Assembly (NCBI GenBank): GCA_049682815.1
Contig: JBAUII010000053.1
Location: forward strand, 1-64,000
DNA from: DASWID01 sp049682815
GTDB taxonomy: Bacteria; Desulfobacterota_D; UBA1144; Nemesobacterales; CSP1-2
DNA length: 64,000 nucleotides
Reading direction: 5' to 3'
Position 1 is the first letter of the stretch; each line of letters opens with the position of its first letter. Shown here one piece after another: positions 6,689 to 17,733 of the stretch. The translations under genes were made by a program, and so were the position numbers. The notes below the pieces were generated by a model that was not told the origin of the DNA, did not search any database, and was given only the letters and a program-made list of their open reading frames with translations.

Positions 6689-9600
6689 GTGAGTAATAAT
6701 GGACAAGGCATGTTTAAGATGAGAAAAAGTTTTGCAAAGATCTCTCGGGTTTTGGAAATTCCTCACCTGCTGGATGTGCAGATAAAATCGTATAACGACT
6801 TTCTTCAAGCAGATATAAAACCTGACGATCGATTAGATATTGGCCTACACCACGCATTTAGAATTTCATTTCCTATTGAGGATTATAATGGTAAAGCATC
6901 TCTGGAGTATGTGGGCTATAGGATCGATAAGCGTAAGTATGAAGAAAGCGAGTGCAGGCTTAAGGGTTACACTTTTGTTGCACCACTTTATGTTACCTTT
7001 CGACTTGTAATATGGGATGCGGGGTCTGAGGGTAATCCTGAAAGAACCATCAGGGATGTTAAGGAGCAGGAGGTTTATTTTGGTGAAATCCCACTAATGA
7101 CGGCGAGCGGTGCTTTTATCGTAAACGGTACGGAAAGGGTCATAGTAAATCAACTGCATCGGTCTCCAGGCGTGTTCTTTGATCAGGTTAAGAAAGACCT
7201 GACCTCTGGAAGGGTATCATTCACTGCAAGGATTGTTCCTCAAGATGGTAGATGGCTGGACTTTGAGTTTGATTCAAAGGAAATTCTTCACGTTAGGATT
7301 GACAGAAAGAAGAAGTTTCACGTCACGGTACTTTTGAAAGCACTTGGGCTTAATGCGAAGCAAATAATGAACTATTATTATCCAGTAGAAACGGTTTATT
7401 TTGACTCTGATGGGTTAAGAAAGAGTATGGATCCTGACGTTCTTACTTTTCAGAGGGCGAGCTCGGATATAATCGACATAAGAACAAAAGAGGTAATTGT
7501 TAAAAAGGGTAGAAGATTTGTTCCGAATCTAATAGAGAAGATTAAAATAGCAAAAATAGAGCGCATCCCTATTCAGGAAAGCGAATTGATAGGTAGGCCG
7601 TTTGCGGATGATGTTGTGGATGAAGAGACGGGTGAGGTATTGGTCAATTTTAATGAAGAAATAACGGAGGAAAGTCTGCAGACTTTGAAAGAGAAGGGCA
7701 TAAAAGAAATAAAGACCTTCTATATTGATAACATCTCGGTAGTCGGTTCGATTCGGAGCACACTATCAGCGGACAAAGTAGAAACTAAAGAGGACGCAAT
7801 CACCGAAATATACAAGAAGTTCAGACCCACCGATCCTCCAACGCCTCAGGTCGCGCAAAACTTCTTTAACAATATGTTCTCTAACATCGATACCTACAGG
7901 CTATCTCAGGTAGGTCGAATCAAAATAAACTACAAGCTCAATCATGGAGTGCCTGATGATGTTCTGACGCTAAGAGACGAGGATATTTTGGAAACAGTCA
8001 GGTATTTACTTAACCTGCGAGGAGGAAGGGGTTCGACCGATGATATAGACCATTTGGGTAACAGGAGGGTGCGTACGGTAGGGGAATTAATTCAGGATCG
8101 TTTTTATGCAGGGCTTGAAAGGCTTGGTCGATCGGTAAGGGAAAAGATGGGCTACCAGGCTATAGAGAATCTCATGCCCAGTGAGCTTTTAATTCCGAAA
8201 ACTGTCATCACTGTTGTAAAAGAGTTTTTCGCTACCGGTCAGCTCTCTCAATTCATGGATCAAACAAATCCACTGTCTGAGATCACTCATAAGAGAAGGC
8301 TGAGTGCCCTCGGGCCTGGTGGTCTTACACGTGAGAGGGCAGGATTTGAGGTGCGGGACGTGCATTCATCACATTACGGAAGAATTTGTCCGATTGAAAC
8401 CCCTGAAGGTCCTAACATAGGACTAATATCGAGCCTGGGTACATACGCAAAGATTAATGAATTTGGATTCATACAGACACCATACAGGGTATTGAAGAAC
8501 GGGAAGGTCACGAATGAGATAGTTTACTTGAATGCCTTAGAAGAGGAGAAATTTATAATTGCGCAGGCAAATGCGCCCTTGGATGACGAAGGCCGGTTAG
8601 CATTGGATCTGGTTTCAGCTCGTCACAGGGGTGAATTTCTTATGATTGAACGTGATAAAGTTCAATTAATGGATGTGTCTCCGACTCAGCTAGTTTCTGT
8701 TTCTGCATCATTAATACCGTTCCTAGAGCACGATGATGCGAACCGGGCTCTTATGGGTTCAAACATGCAGAGGCAGGCTGTTCCTCTGCTTCGCACCTCT
8801 TCCCCGATCGTCGGGACTGGTTTTGAGGGTACAGTGGCAAAGGATTCTGGCGTAACTGTGGTTGCTAAGAGGGATGGTATTGTCGAGTATGTGGATGCTG
8901 CACGCATAGTTGTACGTGCTACTAGTAATGAGGCCGAAGACGGTGGCGTCGATATTTACAATCTCATTAAATTCCAAAAGTCTAATCAAAATACATGTTG
9001 GAATCAGAGGCAGATCGTCAAAAAAGGGGGGGATGTTGTTAAGGGTGATGTAATCGCTGATGGTCCGTCCACTGATTTCGGAGAACTCGCACTGGGACAG
9101 AATGTTCTGGTTGCATTTATGCCATGGGGTGGATATAACTTTGAAGATGCGATCCTAATTAGCGAGAGGCTTGTGAAAGAGGATAGGTTTACATCTATTC
9201 ATATTGAAGAGTTTGAATGTATAGCCAGAGAAACCAAGCTGGGGCGCGAGGAAATTACCAGGGACATACCTAATGCAGGTGATGAAGCATTAAGAAACTT
9301 GGATGAAAGTGGAATTATTAGAATAGGTGCGGAGGTAAAGCCTGGGGATATATTAGTGGGGAAGATTTCGCCAAAGGGCGAAACCCAGCTTTCACCTGAG
9401 GAGAGATTATTGAGGGCTATCTTCGGAGATAAGGCGGGAGACGTGAAAGATACCTCTCTGAGGGCTTCGCCAGGTGTTACGGGCACCGTAATTGATGTGA
9501 AGATGCTTTTATCCAGGATAGTCGATAAGGATGAACGCGCCAAGAGTATAGAGGATCTTGAGATTACAAAGCTCAAGCAGGATAAAGATGATGAGATAAG

Positions 9601-10795
9601 AATATTAAAAGAGGATGCTTTTCAGCGAATCAAGGAACTGCTTGTTGGTAAGACTGCATCTGCGAGACTTATAGTAAACAGGAAAACGATCCTAAAGAAG
9701 GGAGATAAGATCATGGAGGACATACTTCGTAACATATCGTTTGAGAAGATCGTTGATATAAGTATTGAAAAGGGCGAATCAATTGAGACTGACGTTAACA
9801 GGAGTATTGAAAGAGCACTTGAGCAGATTGATTTAGTCAAGCTCGTTTATGATCAAAGGATATCCAAACTCGTACGTCCAGATGAACTCCCTCCTGGCGT
9901 GCTCAAAGTTATTAAGGTCTATGTGGCCGTAAAGAGGAAACTTCAGGTAGGTGATAAAATGGCAGGTAGGCACGGGAATAAGGGGGTTATATCTAAGATT
10001 TTACGACAAGAGGACATGCCTTACCTGCCGGACGGAACCCCTGTGGATATGGTCCTTAACCCACTTGGTGTACCGTCGAGAATGAATGTCGGTCAGGTTC
10101 TGGAAACCCATCTTGGCTGGGCCGCTCAGAAAGTGGGTGAGCAGTTAAATGATCTGATTGAAAAAGCGGTTGATTACAATTTTCTCAGGAAAAAGGTCAA
10201 AGAATTATATGATTCGAGGAAGATGAGGAAGTTTATCGATGAATTGAGTAATGAGGAATTATTCGAGGTTGTTAAGACACTTAAGGACGGTATTCCGGTT
10301 GAGTCACCCGTCTTTGACGGAGCAACTGAAGGTGAAATAAAAGAAATGCTTATTGCGGCAGGCCTCCCAGAGGATGGCAAGACAATACTATTCGACGGAT
10401 TTACTGGTGAACCTTTTGATCAAAAGGTTTCAATTGGGGTGATGTATATGCTTAAACTACATCATCTTGTAGAGGAAAAGATTCATGCTCGGGCTATTGG
10501 TCCTTATTCGCTTGTGACTCAACAACCGCTGGGAGGAAAAGCCCATTTTGGTGGGCAGCGACTTGGAGAGATGGAAGTTTGGGCACTTGAAGCATACGGG
10601 GCAGCCTACACCCTTCAAGAGTTTCTGACCGTTAAATCTGATGATGTTGTGGGAAGGACGAGAATATTCGATTCGATCGCGAAGGGCGACAAGAGATTTG
10701 AACCCGGTCTACCTGAGTCGTTTAAAGTCCTCCAAAAGGAGCTACAGGCCTTATCATTGGATGTCGAGCTCATGGAGGATGTTGTTGAAGGTTGA
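6689..10795 (+). CDS. rpoB: DNA-directed RNA polymerase subunit beta
   Basis: 1368 residues, close to the usual length. It starts at GTG 6689 (GGGGG Shine-Dalgarno). Diagnostic regions include the rifampicin-pocket segment with QFMDQTNPLSEITHKRRLSALGPGG (split: QFMDQTNPLSEI / THKRRLSALGPGG), CPIETPEGPNIGLI, the KRKLQVGDKMAGRHGNKG motif near the active site, and the C-terminal anchor QPLGGKAHFGGQR / GEMEVWALEAYGA. No rifampicin-resistance substitution is evident at the classical positions (D, H and S are in place). It pairs with rpoC 41 nt downstream. Confidence 0.98.
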   Translation: MSNNGQGMFKMRKSFAKISRVLEIPHLLDVQIKSYNDFLQADIKPDDRLDIGLHHAFRISFPIEDYNGKASLEYVGYRIDKRKYEESECRLKGYTFVAPLYVTFRLVIWDAGSEGNPERTIRDVKEQEVYFGEIPLMTASGAFIVNGTERVIVNQLHRSPGVFFDQVKKDLTSGRVSFTARIVPQDGRWLDFEFDSKEILHVRIDRKKKFHVTVLLKALGLNAKQIMNYYYPVETVYFDSDGLRKSMDPDVLTFQRASSDIIDIRTKEVIVKKGRRFVPNLIEKIKIAKIERIPIQESELIGRPFADDVVDEETGEVLVNFNEEITEESLQTLKEKGIKEIKTFYIDNISVVGSIRSTLSADKVETKEDAITEIYKKFRPTDPPTPQVAQNFFNNMFSNIDTYRLSQVGRIKINYKLNHGVPDDVLTLRDEDILETVRYLLNLRGGRGSTDDIDHLGNRRVRTVGELIQDRFYAGLERLGRSVREKMGYQAIENLMPSELLIPKTVITVVKEFFATGQLSQFMDQTNPLSEITHKRRLSALGPGGLTRERAGFEVRDVHSSHYGRICPIETPEGPNIGLISSLGTYAKINEFGFIQTPYRVLKNGKVTNEIVYLNALEEEKFIIAQANAPLDDEGRLALDLVSARHRGEFLMIERDKVQLMDVSPTQLVSVSASLIPFLEHDDANRALMGSNMQRQAVPLLRTSSPIVGTGFEGTVAKDSGVTVVAKRDGIVEYVDAARIVVRATSNEAEDGGVDIYNLIKFQKSNQNTCWNQRQIVKKGGDVVKGDVIADGPSTDFGELALGQNVLVAFMPWGGYNFEDAILISERLVKEDRFTSIHIEEFECIARETKLGREEITRDIPNAGDEALRNLDESGIIRIGAEVKPGDILVGKISPKGETQLSPEERLLRAIFGDKAGDVKDTSLRASPGVTGTVIDVKMLLSRIVDKDERAKSIEDLEITKLKQDKDDEIRILKEDAFQRIKELLVGKTASARLIVNRKTILKKGDKIMEDILRNISFEKIVDISIEKGESIETDVNRSIERALEQIDLVKLVYDQRISKLVRPDELPPGVLKVIKVYVAVKRKLQVGDKMAGRHGNKGVISKILRQEDMPYLPDGTPVDMVLNPLGVPSRMNVGQVLETHLGWAAQKVGEQLNDLIEKAVDYNFLRKKVKELYDSRKMRKFIDELSNEELFEVVKTLKDGIPVESPVFDGATEGEIKEMLIAAGLPEDGKTILFDGFTGEPFDQKVSIGVMYMLKLHHLVEEKIHARAIGPYSLVTQQPLGGKAHFGGQRLGEMEVWALEAYGAAYTLQEFLTVKSDDVVGRTRIFDSIAKGDKRFEPGLPESFKVLQKELQALSLDVELMEDVVEG

Positions 10796-10836
10796 TGAGT
10801 ATATGTACAAAAACTTAAGTGGGAGGTAGAGAATAA

Positions 10837-13800
10837 TTGGATATTGAAAACCTATTTGAGAAACCAAAAAATCCTTCAGAATATAGGGCTGTAAGGATTT
10901 CAATTGCATCGCCCGAGAAAGTTAAGGAGTGGTCTTCTGGTGAAGTCAGAAAACCTGAAACAATAAATTATAGGACTTTCAAGCCTGAAAGGAGTGGGCT
11001 ATTCTGTGCAAAGATCTTTGGGCCTGTGAAAGATTACGAATGTCTTTGCGGGAAGTATAAGAGATTAAAGCACAGGGGCCACACATGCGAAAAGTGCGGG
11101 GTTGAAGTCATATCGAGCAAGGTCAGACGTGAGCGAATGGGACATATTGAACTCTCTTCGCCTGTTGCGCACATTTGGTTTCTTAGAAGCATACCGAGCA
11201 GAATAGGCATGCTATTAGATATGACTCTAAAGGAGTTGGAGAAGGTCCTTTACTATGAGGCATATGTGGTTCTTGATCCGGGTAGTGCTCCGCTAAAATT
11301 TGGGGAGGTTCTCAGTGAGGATAAGTACAGAAGAATCTTAGAGGAATTTGGTCCAATTTTTAAGGTTGGAATGGGTGCAGAGACCATAAGGGAAATGCTG
11401 AAAAAGATTGATCTTGTTGAACTTTCTGAACAGCTAAAGGCGGAATTAATGAGCGTGACCTCTCCCATAAAGAGGGCTAGAATAGCGAAGAGGCAAAGAA
11501 TTGTGGAAGCCTTTAGGCAATCCAAAAACAAGCCGGAGTGGATGATCCTCACCAGAATTCCGATACTTCCACCAGACTTAAGGCCTCTGGTACCTCTTGA
11601 CGGTGGCAGATTTGCTACATCTGATTTAAATGATCTATACAGGAGGGTCATAAATCGGAACAATCGTCTGAAGAAACTACTTGAGCTCGGAGCCCCAGAT
11701 ATCATTGTGAGAAACGAGAAAAGGATGCTCCAGGAGTCGGTGGATGCATTATTTGAGAACGGTCGCCGCGGGAGGCCTGTTCTCGGTCATAACCATCGTC
11801 CTCTAAAGAGCCTAAGTGACATCATTAAGGGGAAACAGGGGAGGTTTAGGCAAAATTTACTCGGGAAGAGAGTCGATTATTCTGGTCGTTCAGTGATTAC
11901 GGTCGGACCGGAGCTAAAGCTCCATCAATGTGGCCTTCCCAAGCAGATGGCCTTAGAGCTTTTCAGACCATTTATCTATCAGAAACTCGAAAAATGGGCA
12001 GCTGCATCGACTATCAAGATTTCAAAGAAATTAGTTGAGCAGGAGGCACCCATCGTGTGGGATGCCTTGGATGAAGTCATTAAAGAGCATCCTATTTTGC
12101 TAAACCGCGCGCCCACGCTTCACAGATTGAGCATTCAGGCATTTGAACCCATTCTAATTGAGGATCTCGCTATACAGATTCATCCACTGGTATGTCCTGC
12201 GTATAATGCTGATTTTGACGGAGACCAGATGGCTGTCCACGTACCACTTTCTATTGAGGCGCAGACCGAATGTAGGACACTCGTAATGTCCACGAATAAC
12301 ATCCTGTCCCCTGCGCATGGAAAACCGATAATACTTCCTACCCAAGATATAGTTCTTGGTGTTTATTATATGACTAGAGAAATGGTGAATGACAAAGGCG
12401 AGGGCAAAATGTTCTCTAGTATTGAAGAGGTCAGGATGGCCTATGACTCGGGCGAGATAGGGCTTCACGCAAGGGTAAAGGTCCGGATCGATGAGACAAT
12501 GCATGATACGACTGTAGGAAGAGTGCTTCTCTATGAGATAATGCCCAGGGTAATACCGTTTGATCTAGTGAATAAGGTTATGACAAAACGCGCTATCGAG
12601 GAATTGATCGACGGATGTTTTAGGGTTGCAGGAGGTAAGAGCACCGTGCTTCTTGCTGACCGGCTGCGTACATTAGGCTTTCAGTATTCTACCAAAGCCG
12701 GTATCTCAATCTCGATAGATGATATGAAGATACCTATTAAGAAGAAGATGCTTCTAGATAAGGCTTATGAAGAGGTTGTCAAGGTGCAAAATCAGTACTC
12801 GCAGGGGTTAATAACGGATGGCGAGAGATATAACAAGGTAATAGATATCTGGGCCAAGACTAGCGACGAGGTCGCGCAAGAGATGATGGATGAACTATCT
12901 CTCGATGTTTTAAAGGACGGGAAAGACAAGGATAGAAGGGTCCCAAGTTACAATCCTATATACATGATGATAGATTCAGGCGCAAGGGGAAGTCAAACCC
13001 AGGTTCGTCAGCTGGCTGGAATGAGGGGACTGATGGCGAAGCCTTCGGGTGAAATAATCGAAACGCCAATCACATCAAATTTTAGGGAAGGATTGACGGT
13101 ACTTCAATACTTCATTTCAACGCATGGAGCAAGGAAGGGTCTTGCCGACACGGCTCTCAAGACTGCAAATGCCGGTTACCTTACGAGGAGGCTAATTGAT
13201 GCCGCACAAGAAGTAATGGTTACCGAATACGATTGCGAGACAAATGAAGGAATCACTGTTGGAGATCTAATTGAGGGTGGTGAGATTATTGATAGAGTAA
13301 GCGAAAGGATTTTGGGCCGTGTTGCAGTTGAAGATATTAAGGATCCACTGACCGGTGAAGTTATTGTTAGAAGTAATGATGAGATAGATGAGCATGTGGC
13401 TAAGAGGATAGACGAGACTGGGAGCATAACTGAGGTGAAGATTAGATCGGTTTTAACCTGCGAGTCTCGGCATGGCGTTTGCATCCTATGTTACGGAAGG
13501 AATCTTTCTGCGGGTAAGCTCGTGAACATAGGGGAAGCTGTAGGTATCGTGGCCGCACAATCAATTGGAGAGCCGGGAACGCAGCTTACAATGAGAACGT
13601 TTCATATAGGAGGAGCTGCCAGCCAGAGGGCAGCCGAGAGTACACTCGACAGTCAACACGAGGGAACCGTCAAGCTGTATGGAGTGCGTACTGTCAGGAA
13701 TAAGGAAGACAGGCTAGTCGTAATAAATCGGACTGGGATTTTAGCCATAGTTGATGAAAAGGGTTATGAGCGTGAAAGATATCCGTTAGTTTTGGGTGCA

Positions 13801-14922
13801 CGGTTGGGTGTTGATGAGGGAAAAAAGGTGAAAGAGGGAGCACTCTTAGCGGAATGGGATCCATACACTACTCCGTTTATCTCTGAGATTACTGGTAAGG
13901 TGAGTTACCAGGACTTAGAGCAGGGGATCAGTCTAAAAGAGCAGGTCGACGAAGTTACGGGTATATATAAGAAGGTTGTAATTGAATCAAAAAGTCCTGA
14001 CTTGCATCCTGCCCTGGTTGTGACTGATGGCGGTGGGAAACAGGTTCAATATTCGGTCCCGATAGGAGCTATTATTGAAAAAAATGAGGGAGAACTTATT
14101 TACGCTGGAGATATCGTCGCGAAGATTCCTAGGGCCACGGCAAAGACAAAGGACATAACTGGCGGGCTTCCTAGAGTCGCGGAACTTTTCGAGGCAAGGA
14201 TTCCTAAGGACCCGGCGGTCGTCAGTGAAATAGATGGAATTGTATCTTACGGGAAGGACCTCAAAGGTAAGCGAAGATTAGTTGTAACACCTGATATCGG
14301 GGAAGCTAAGGAGTACCTTGTCCCTCGGGGAAAACATGTACTCGTTAGAGATGGCGAAAGGGTTTCCTCGGGAGATCAAGTTGTGGATGGTGCGATAAAT
14401 CCACATGATATTCTCAGAATCCGTGGAGAAAAGGCGCTTGCCAGGTACCTCGTAGATGAAATCCAAGAGGTATATAGATTGCAGGGCGTAAAGATAAATG
14501 ATAAACATATTGAAGCTATTGTAAGACAGATGCTCAAGAGGGTAAGGATTAAAGATCCGGGCGACACATCTTTTCTTATGGGTGAGGCGGTGTCAAAACA
14601 GGAGTTCTTTGAGGAAAACGAACGAGTAATTTCTCAGGATGGAAGACCAGCCTCGGCTGAGCCGCTTCTATTAGGTATAACGAGGGCTTCGCTCAGCACG
14701 AGTAGCTGGCTTTCCGCAGCGTCATTTCAGGAGACGACTAGGGTTCTCACAGAAGCTGCTTGCGAGGGAAAGGAGGATCAATTACGGGGACTCAAGGAAA
14801 ATGTGATTATGGGAAGATTGATTCCCGCAGGCACGGGTCTTCCAATGTACAGATATATCGATGTCGAGGTGCCAGTCCCTGAAATTCCTGTGCCAGTCCC
14901 GGTTGAAGAAGAAGTTACCTGA
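10837..14922 (+). CDS. rpoC: DNA-directed RNA polymerase subunit beta-prime
   Basis: 1361 residues. The start is TTG 10837 with GGGAGG upstream. The N-terminal zinc-binding domain contains CLCGKYKRLKHRG and CEKCG. The catalytic Mg-binding loop NADFDGDQM is at about residues 458-466. The bridge-helix region includes SGARGSQTQVRQLAGMRGLM. A second zinc site is CESRHGVCILCYG. The unusual short tail ends in a Pro-Val-Glu repeat (PVPEIPVPVPVEEE). It is the last gene of the rplKAJL-rpoBC cluster. Confidence 0.98.
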   Translation: MDIENLFEKPKNPSEYRAVRISIASPEKVKEWSSGEVRKPETINYRTFKPERSGLFCAKIFGPVKDYECLCGKYKRLKHRGHTCEKCGVEVISSKVRRERMGHIELSSPVAHIWFLRSIPSRIGMLLDMTLKELEKVLYYEAYVVLDPGSAPLKFGEVLSEDKYRRILEEFGPIFKVGMGAETIREMLKKIDLVELSEQLKAELMSVTSPIKRARIAKRQRIVEAFRQSKNKPEWMILTRIPILPPDLRPLVPLDGGRFATSDLNDLYRRVINRNNRLKKLLELGAPDIIVRNEKRMLQESVDALFENGRRGRPVLGHNHRPLKSLSDIIKGKQGRFRQNLLGKRVDYSGRSVITVGPELKLHQCGLPKQMALELFRPFIYQKLEKWAAASTIKISKKLVEQEAPIVWDALDEVIKEHPILLNRAPTLHRLSIQAFEPILIEDLAIQIHPLVCPAYNADFDGDQMAVHVPLSIEAQTECRTLVMSTNNILSPAHGKPIILPTQDIVLGVYYMTREMVNDKGEGKMFSSIEEVRMAYDSGEIGLHARVKVRIDETMHDTTVGRVLLYEIMPRVIPFDLVNKVMTKRAIEELIDGCFRVAGGKSTVLLADRLRTLGFQYSTKAGISISIDDMKIPIKKKMLLDKAYEEVVKVQNQYSQGLITDGERYNKVIDIWAKTSDEVAQEMMDELSLDVLKDGKDKDRRVPSYNPIYMMIDSGARGSQTQVRQLAGMRGLMAKPSGEIIETPITSNFREGLTVLQYFISTHGARKGLADTALKTANAGYLTRRLIDAAQEVMVTEYDCETNEGITVGDLIEGGEIIDRVSERILGRVAVEDIKDPLTGEVIVRSNDEIDEHVAKRIDETGSITEVKIRSVLTCESRHGVCILCYGRNLSAGKLVNIGEAVGIVAAQSIGEPGTQLTMRTFHIGGAASQRAAESTLDSQHEGTVKLYGVRTVRNKEDRLVVINRTGILAIVDEKGYERERYPLVLGARLGVDEGKKVKEGALLAEWDPYTTPFISEITGKVSYQDLEQGISLKEQVDEVTGIYKKVVIESKSPDLHPALVVTDGGGKQVQYSVPIGAIIEKNEGELIYAGDIVAKIPRATAKTKDITGGLPRVAELFEARIPKDPAVVSEIDGIVSYGKDLKGKRRLVVTPDIGEAKEYLVPRGKHVLVRDGERVSSGDQVVDGAINPHDILRIRGEKALARYLVDEIQEVYRLQGVKINDKHIEAIVRQMLKRVRIKDPGDTSFLMGEAVSKQEFFEENERVISQDGRPASAEPLLLGITRASLSTSSWLSAASFQETTRVLTEAACEGKEDQLRGLKENVIMGRLIPAGTGLPMYRYIDVEVPVPEIPVPVPVEEEVT

Positions 14923-15015
14923 TTATGCTTAACTGATATTTAGGATTAGAGTAGCAGTTTCAAAGGCTCAAGAACCTCGTAGTCCTGTAATATCAACCGC
15001 TGTTTCTTTTTCATC

Positions 15016-17733
15016 ATGAATCAAAAGACCAGGTTGATTCTCGAAAAAACCTATAATCCTAGGATCGTTGAGGAGAAGTGGTACAGTTTCTGGACAGAAA
15101 GGGGTTATTTTACAGCATCCACAAAGTCTAAAAAAAAACCTTTCACTATTGTTATCCCACCCCCTAATATTACGGGCTCACTGCATATCGGTCATGCCCT
15201 AAACAACACACTTCAGGACATTTTAGTACGTTACAAGAGAATGAAGGGGTATGAAGCTCTCTGGGTGCCCGGAACGGATCATGCCGGAATAGCAACCCAA
15301 ACAGTTGTAGAAAGAGAGCTAATGAAGGATGGGATAAAGCGGAGCGATATAGATCGTGAAGCGTTTGTAGATAAGGTTTGGAGGTGGAGAGGACGATACG
15401 GGAAGAGGATAGTCCAACAATTAAAGAGGCTAGGGGCTTCTTGCGACTGGTCAAGAGAAAGGTTTACGATGGACGAGGGGTTTTCACTCGCAGTCAGAGA
15501 GGCGTTTGTTAGGCTTTACGATGAGGGCCTAATTTACAGGGGTCATTATCTTGTGAACTGGTGTCCGAGATGTGAGACCGCTCTTTCTGATTTAGAGGTT
15601 ATAAGAGAGAATACAAATGGGAAGCTTTATTATCTCAAATACCCGTTAGTAATCGATGACAAAAGCAGAAAGGAAGGGGGCTATATAGTTGTAGCTACGA
15701 CAAGACCGGAAACGATGATGGGTGACACAGCCGTCGCGGTCAATCCAAGGGACGATAGGTATAAGGGGACGGTAGGGGAAAAGGTAATGTTGCCTGTCGT
15801 GAATCGTTTAATCCCCGTGATTGCTGATGAGGATGTTGATATTGAAATGGGCACCGGGGCCCTGAAAATAACTCCCGCTCATGATTTCGCAGATTTCGAA
15901 ATTGGGAACAAGCACAACCTTCCGAGGATACAGGTTATCGACTTTAGGGGTGTTATGAATGAAAACGCTGGGAAATATAGAGGCCTAGATAGATTTGATT
16001 GCAGGACACGCATAGTAGAAGATTTTGAGAAAGATGGTTTGCTTGAGAAGGTTGAGGATTATGTAATCCAGCTGGGAAAATGCTACAGGTGTGGAACTGT
16101 GGTTGAGCCTATGCTATCCCTCCAGTGGTTTGTCAGGACAAAATCACTGGCAGAGCCAGCACTGGCCGCGGTTGAAGAAGGGAGGACAAAAATCATTCCG
16201 GAGGGTTGGAATAACACATATTTTGAATGGATGCGAAATATCAGAGACTGGTGCATATCAAGGCAGATTTGGTGGGGTCACAGAATCCCTGCCTGGTTCT
16301 GCAAGCGCTGTGATGAGATAACGGTGTCGGTGGAGGAACCGGCGCAGTGCGGTAGTTGTGGATCAGCAGAATTAAGACAAGAGGAAGATGTACTCGATAC
16401 ATGGTTCAGTTCTGGCCTCTGGCCCTTTGCGGTTTTGGGCTGGCCGCAGCAAACGGATGAGCTTCAGATCTTTTATCCCACAACTGTACTTGTGACGAGT
16501 TTTGATATTCTTTTCTTCTGGGTTGCCAGGATGATGATGATGGGGATCAGGTTTATGGGCGACGTTCCATTCAGGGATGTTTATATCCACGCCCTTGTTA
16601 GGGATGAAAAGGGTGAGAAGATGAGCAAGACAAGGGGGAATGTGATTGATCCTTTGGAAATAATGGACGACTTCGGTGCTGATGCGCTAAGGTTCAGTCT
16701 AACTGCACTGGCTTCCCAGGGTCGCGACATAAGGCTATCGCTACCTGTTATAGAGGGCTACAGAAACTTTATGAACAAAATATGGAATGCCTCTAGATTT
16801 GTCCTTATGAATTTGGGTCATGTAGAGACGAACCGTAGGTCAGTTTCTGAATATAATATGGATTTATCAATTCCCGATAGATGGATAATTAGGAAATTGA
16901 ACATGACGCTAGAGGAAATAGAAGATTCTTTTGATAACTATGAATTTGATAAGGCCGCGCGGATTATTTATCAGTTTGTGTGGGGTGATTTTTGCGACTG
17001 GTATATTGAAATAGTTAAACCGGCGCTGTACGGAAATAATAAAGATGCGAAAAGAAGAGTACAGTTGATCCTTGTCAATGTTTTATCAACTGCTTTACAA
17101 GTTCTGAGCCCCATCGCACCTTTTATAACAGAGGAGATTTATGAAAAATTACGGGAATTCGGATTTATTCTCCAGACACCTGAAGGAAATGATGCTGAGA
17201 GCATAGCAATCAGTTCATACCCGAGTTTCAACCGCGATTATATTTATGAAGAGGAATATAGAGAAATAGAGTTTGTAAAGGAAGTGATAGTTGCTATACG
17301 GAATTTAAGAGCGGTGGTGGGATTGCACCCTACGGATAAGGTAAAGGTATTCTTGCGTCCGGACAATGAAAAGATTCTTGAAAGGGTAAGACGTAATAAT
17401 GAGATAATAATTAAACTTGCGGGAGCCTCGTCGCTCGAGTTTTCAAAGAACGGAAAGCCAAAGAAATCTGTCGCTCAGGTCATAGATGGGATGGAGGTAC
17501 TACTTCCGGTTGAGGGATTGATAAATATTGAGAAAGAGATTGGAAGAATAATGAGGGAAATAGACAAGGTTAAAAGGGATATCGACACTTCTAGGAATAA
17601 GCTCTCAAACTTTAACTTCCTCGATCGTGCTCCGGAGGAGGTCGTTGAGAAAGAGAGGGAGAAATTTGAGGAGCTTTCACTCAAAAAAAAGAAAATGGAA
17701 GATGTGCTCAAGAAATTGAGCGAAATAGGATAA
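15016..17733 (+). CDS. valS: Valyl-tRNA synthetase
   Basis: 905 residues, class I aminoacyl-tRNA synthetase that charges tRNA-Val in the cytoplasm. The HIGH-type motif is seen in PPPNITGSLHIGHAL (about residues 48-62) and the KMSKS motif as KMSKTRGNVIDP (about 534-545). The editing domain has TTRPETMMGDTAVAVNP. The C-terminal coiled coil (last about 75 residues, Glu/Lys/Leu-rich) is the ValRS tRNA-binding arm. No clear Shine-Dalgarno precedes ATG 15016. It is located 93 nt after rpoC on the same strand. Confidence 0.96.
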   Translation: MNQKTRLILEKTYNPRIVEEKWYSFWTERGYFTASTKSKKKPFTIVIPPPNITGSLHIGHALNNTLQDILVRYKRMKGYEALWVPGTDHAGIATQTVVERELMKDGIKRSDIDREAFVDKVWRWRGRYGKRIVQQLKRLGASCDWSRERFTMDEGFSLAVREAFVRLYDEGLIYRGHYLVNWCPRCETALSDLEVIRENTNGKLYYLKYPLVIDDKSRKEGGYIVVATTRPETMMGDTAVAVNPRDDRYKGTVGEKVMLPVVNRLIPVIADEDVDIEMGTGALKITPAHDFADFEIGNKHNLPRIQVIDFRGVMNENAGKYRGLDRFDCRTRIVEDFEKDGLLEKVEDYVIQLGKCYRCGTVVEPMLSLQWFVRTKSLAEPALAAVEEGRTKIIPEGWNNTYFEWMRNIRDWCISRQIWWGHRIPAWFCKRCDEITVSVEEPAQCGSCGSAELRQEEDVLDTWFSSGLWPFAVLGWPQQTDELQIFYPTTVLVTSFDILFFWVARMMMMGIRFMGDVPFRDVYIHALVRDEKGEKMSKTRGNVIDPLEIMDDFGADALRFSLTALASQGRDIRLSLPVIEGYRNFMNKIWNASRFVLMNLGHVETNRRSVSEYNMDLSIPDRWIIRKLNMTLEEIEDSFDNYEFDKAARIIYQFVWGDFCDWYIEIVKPALYGNNKDAKRRVQLILVNVLSTALQVLSPIAPFITEEIYEKLREFGFILQTPEGNDAESIAISSYPSFNRDYIYEEEYREIEFVKEVIVAIRNLRAVVGLHPTDKVKVFLRPDNEKILERVRRNNEIIIKLAGASSLEFSKNGKPKKSVAQVIDGMEVLLPVEGLINIEKEIGRIMREIDKVKRDIDTSRNKLSNFNFLDRAPEEVVEKEREKFEELSLKKKKMEDVLKKLSEIG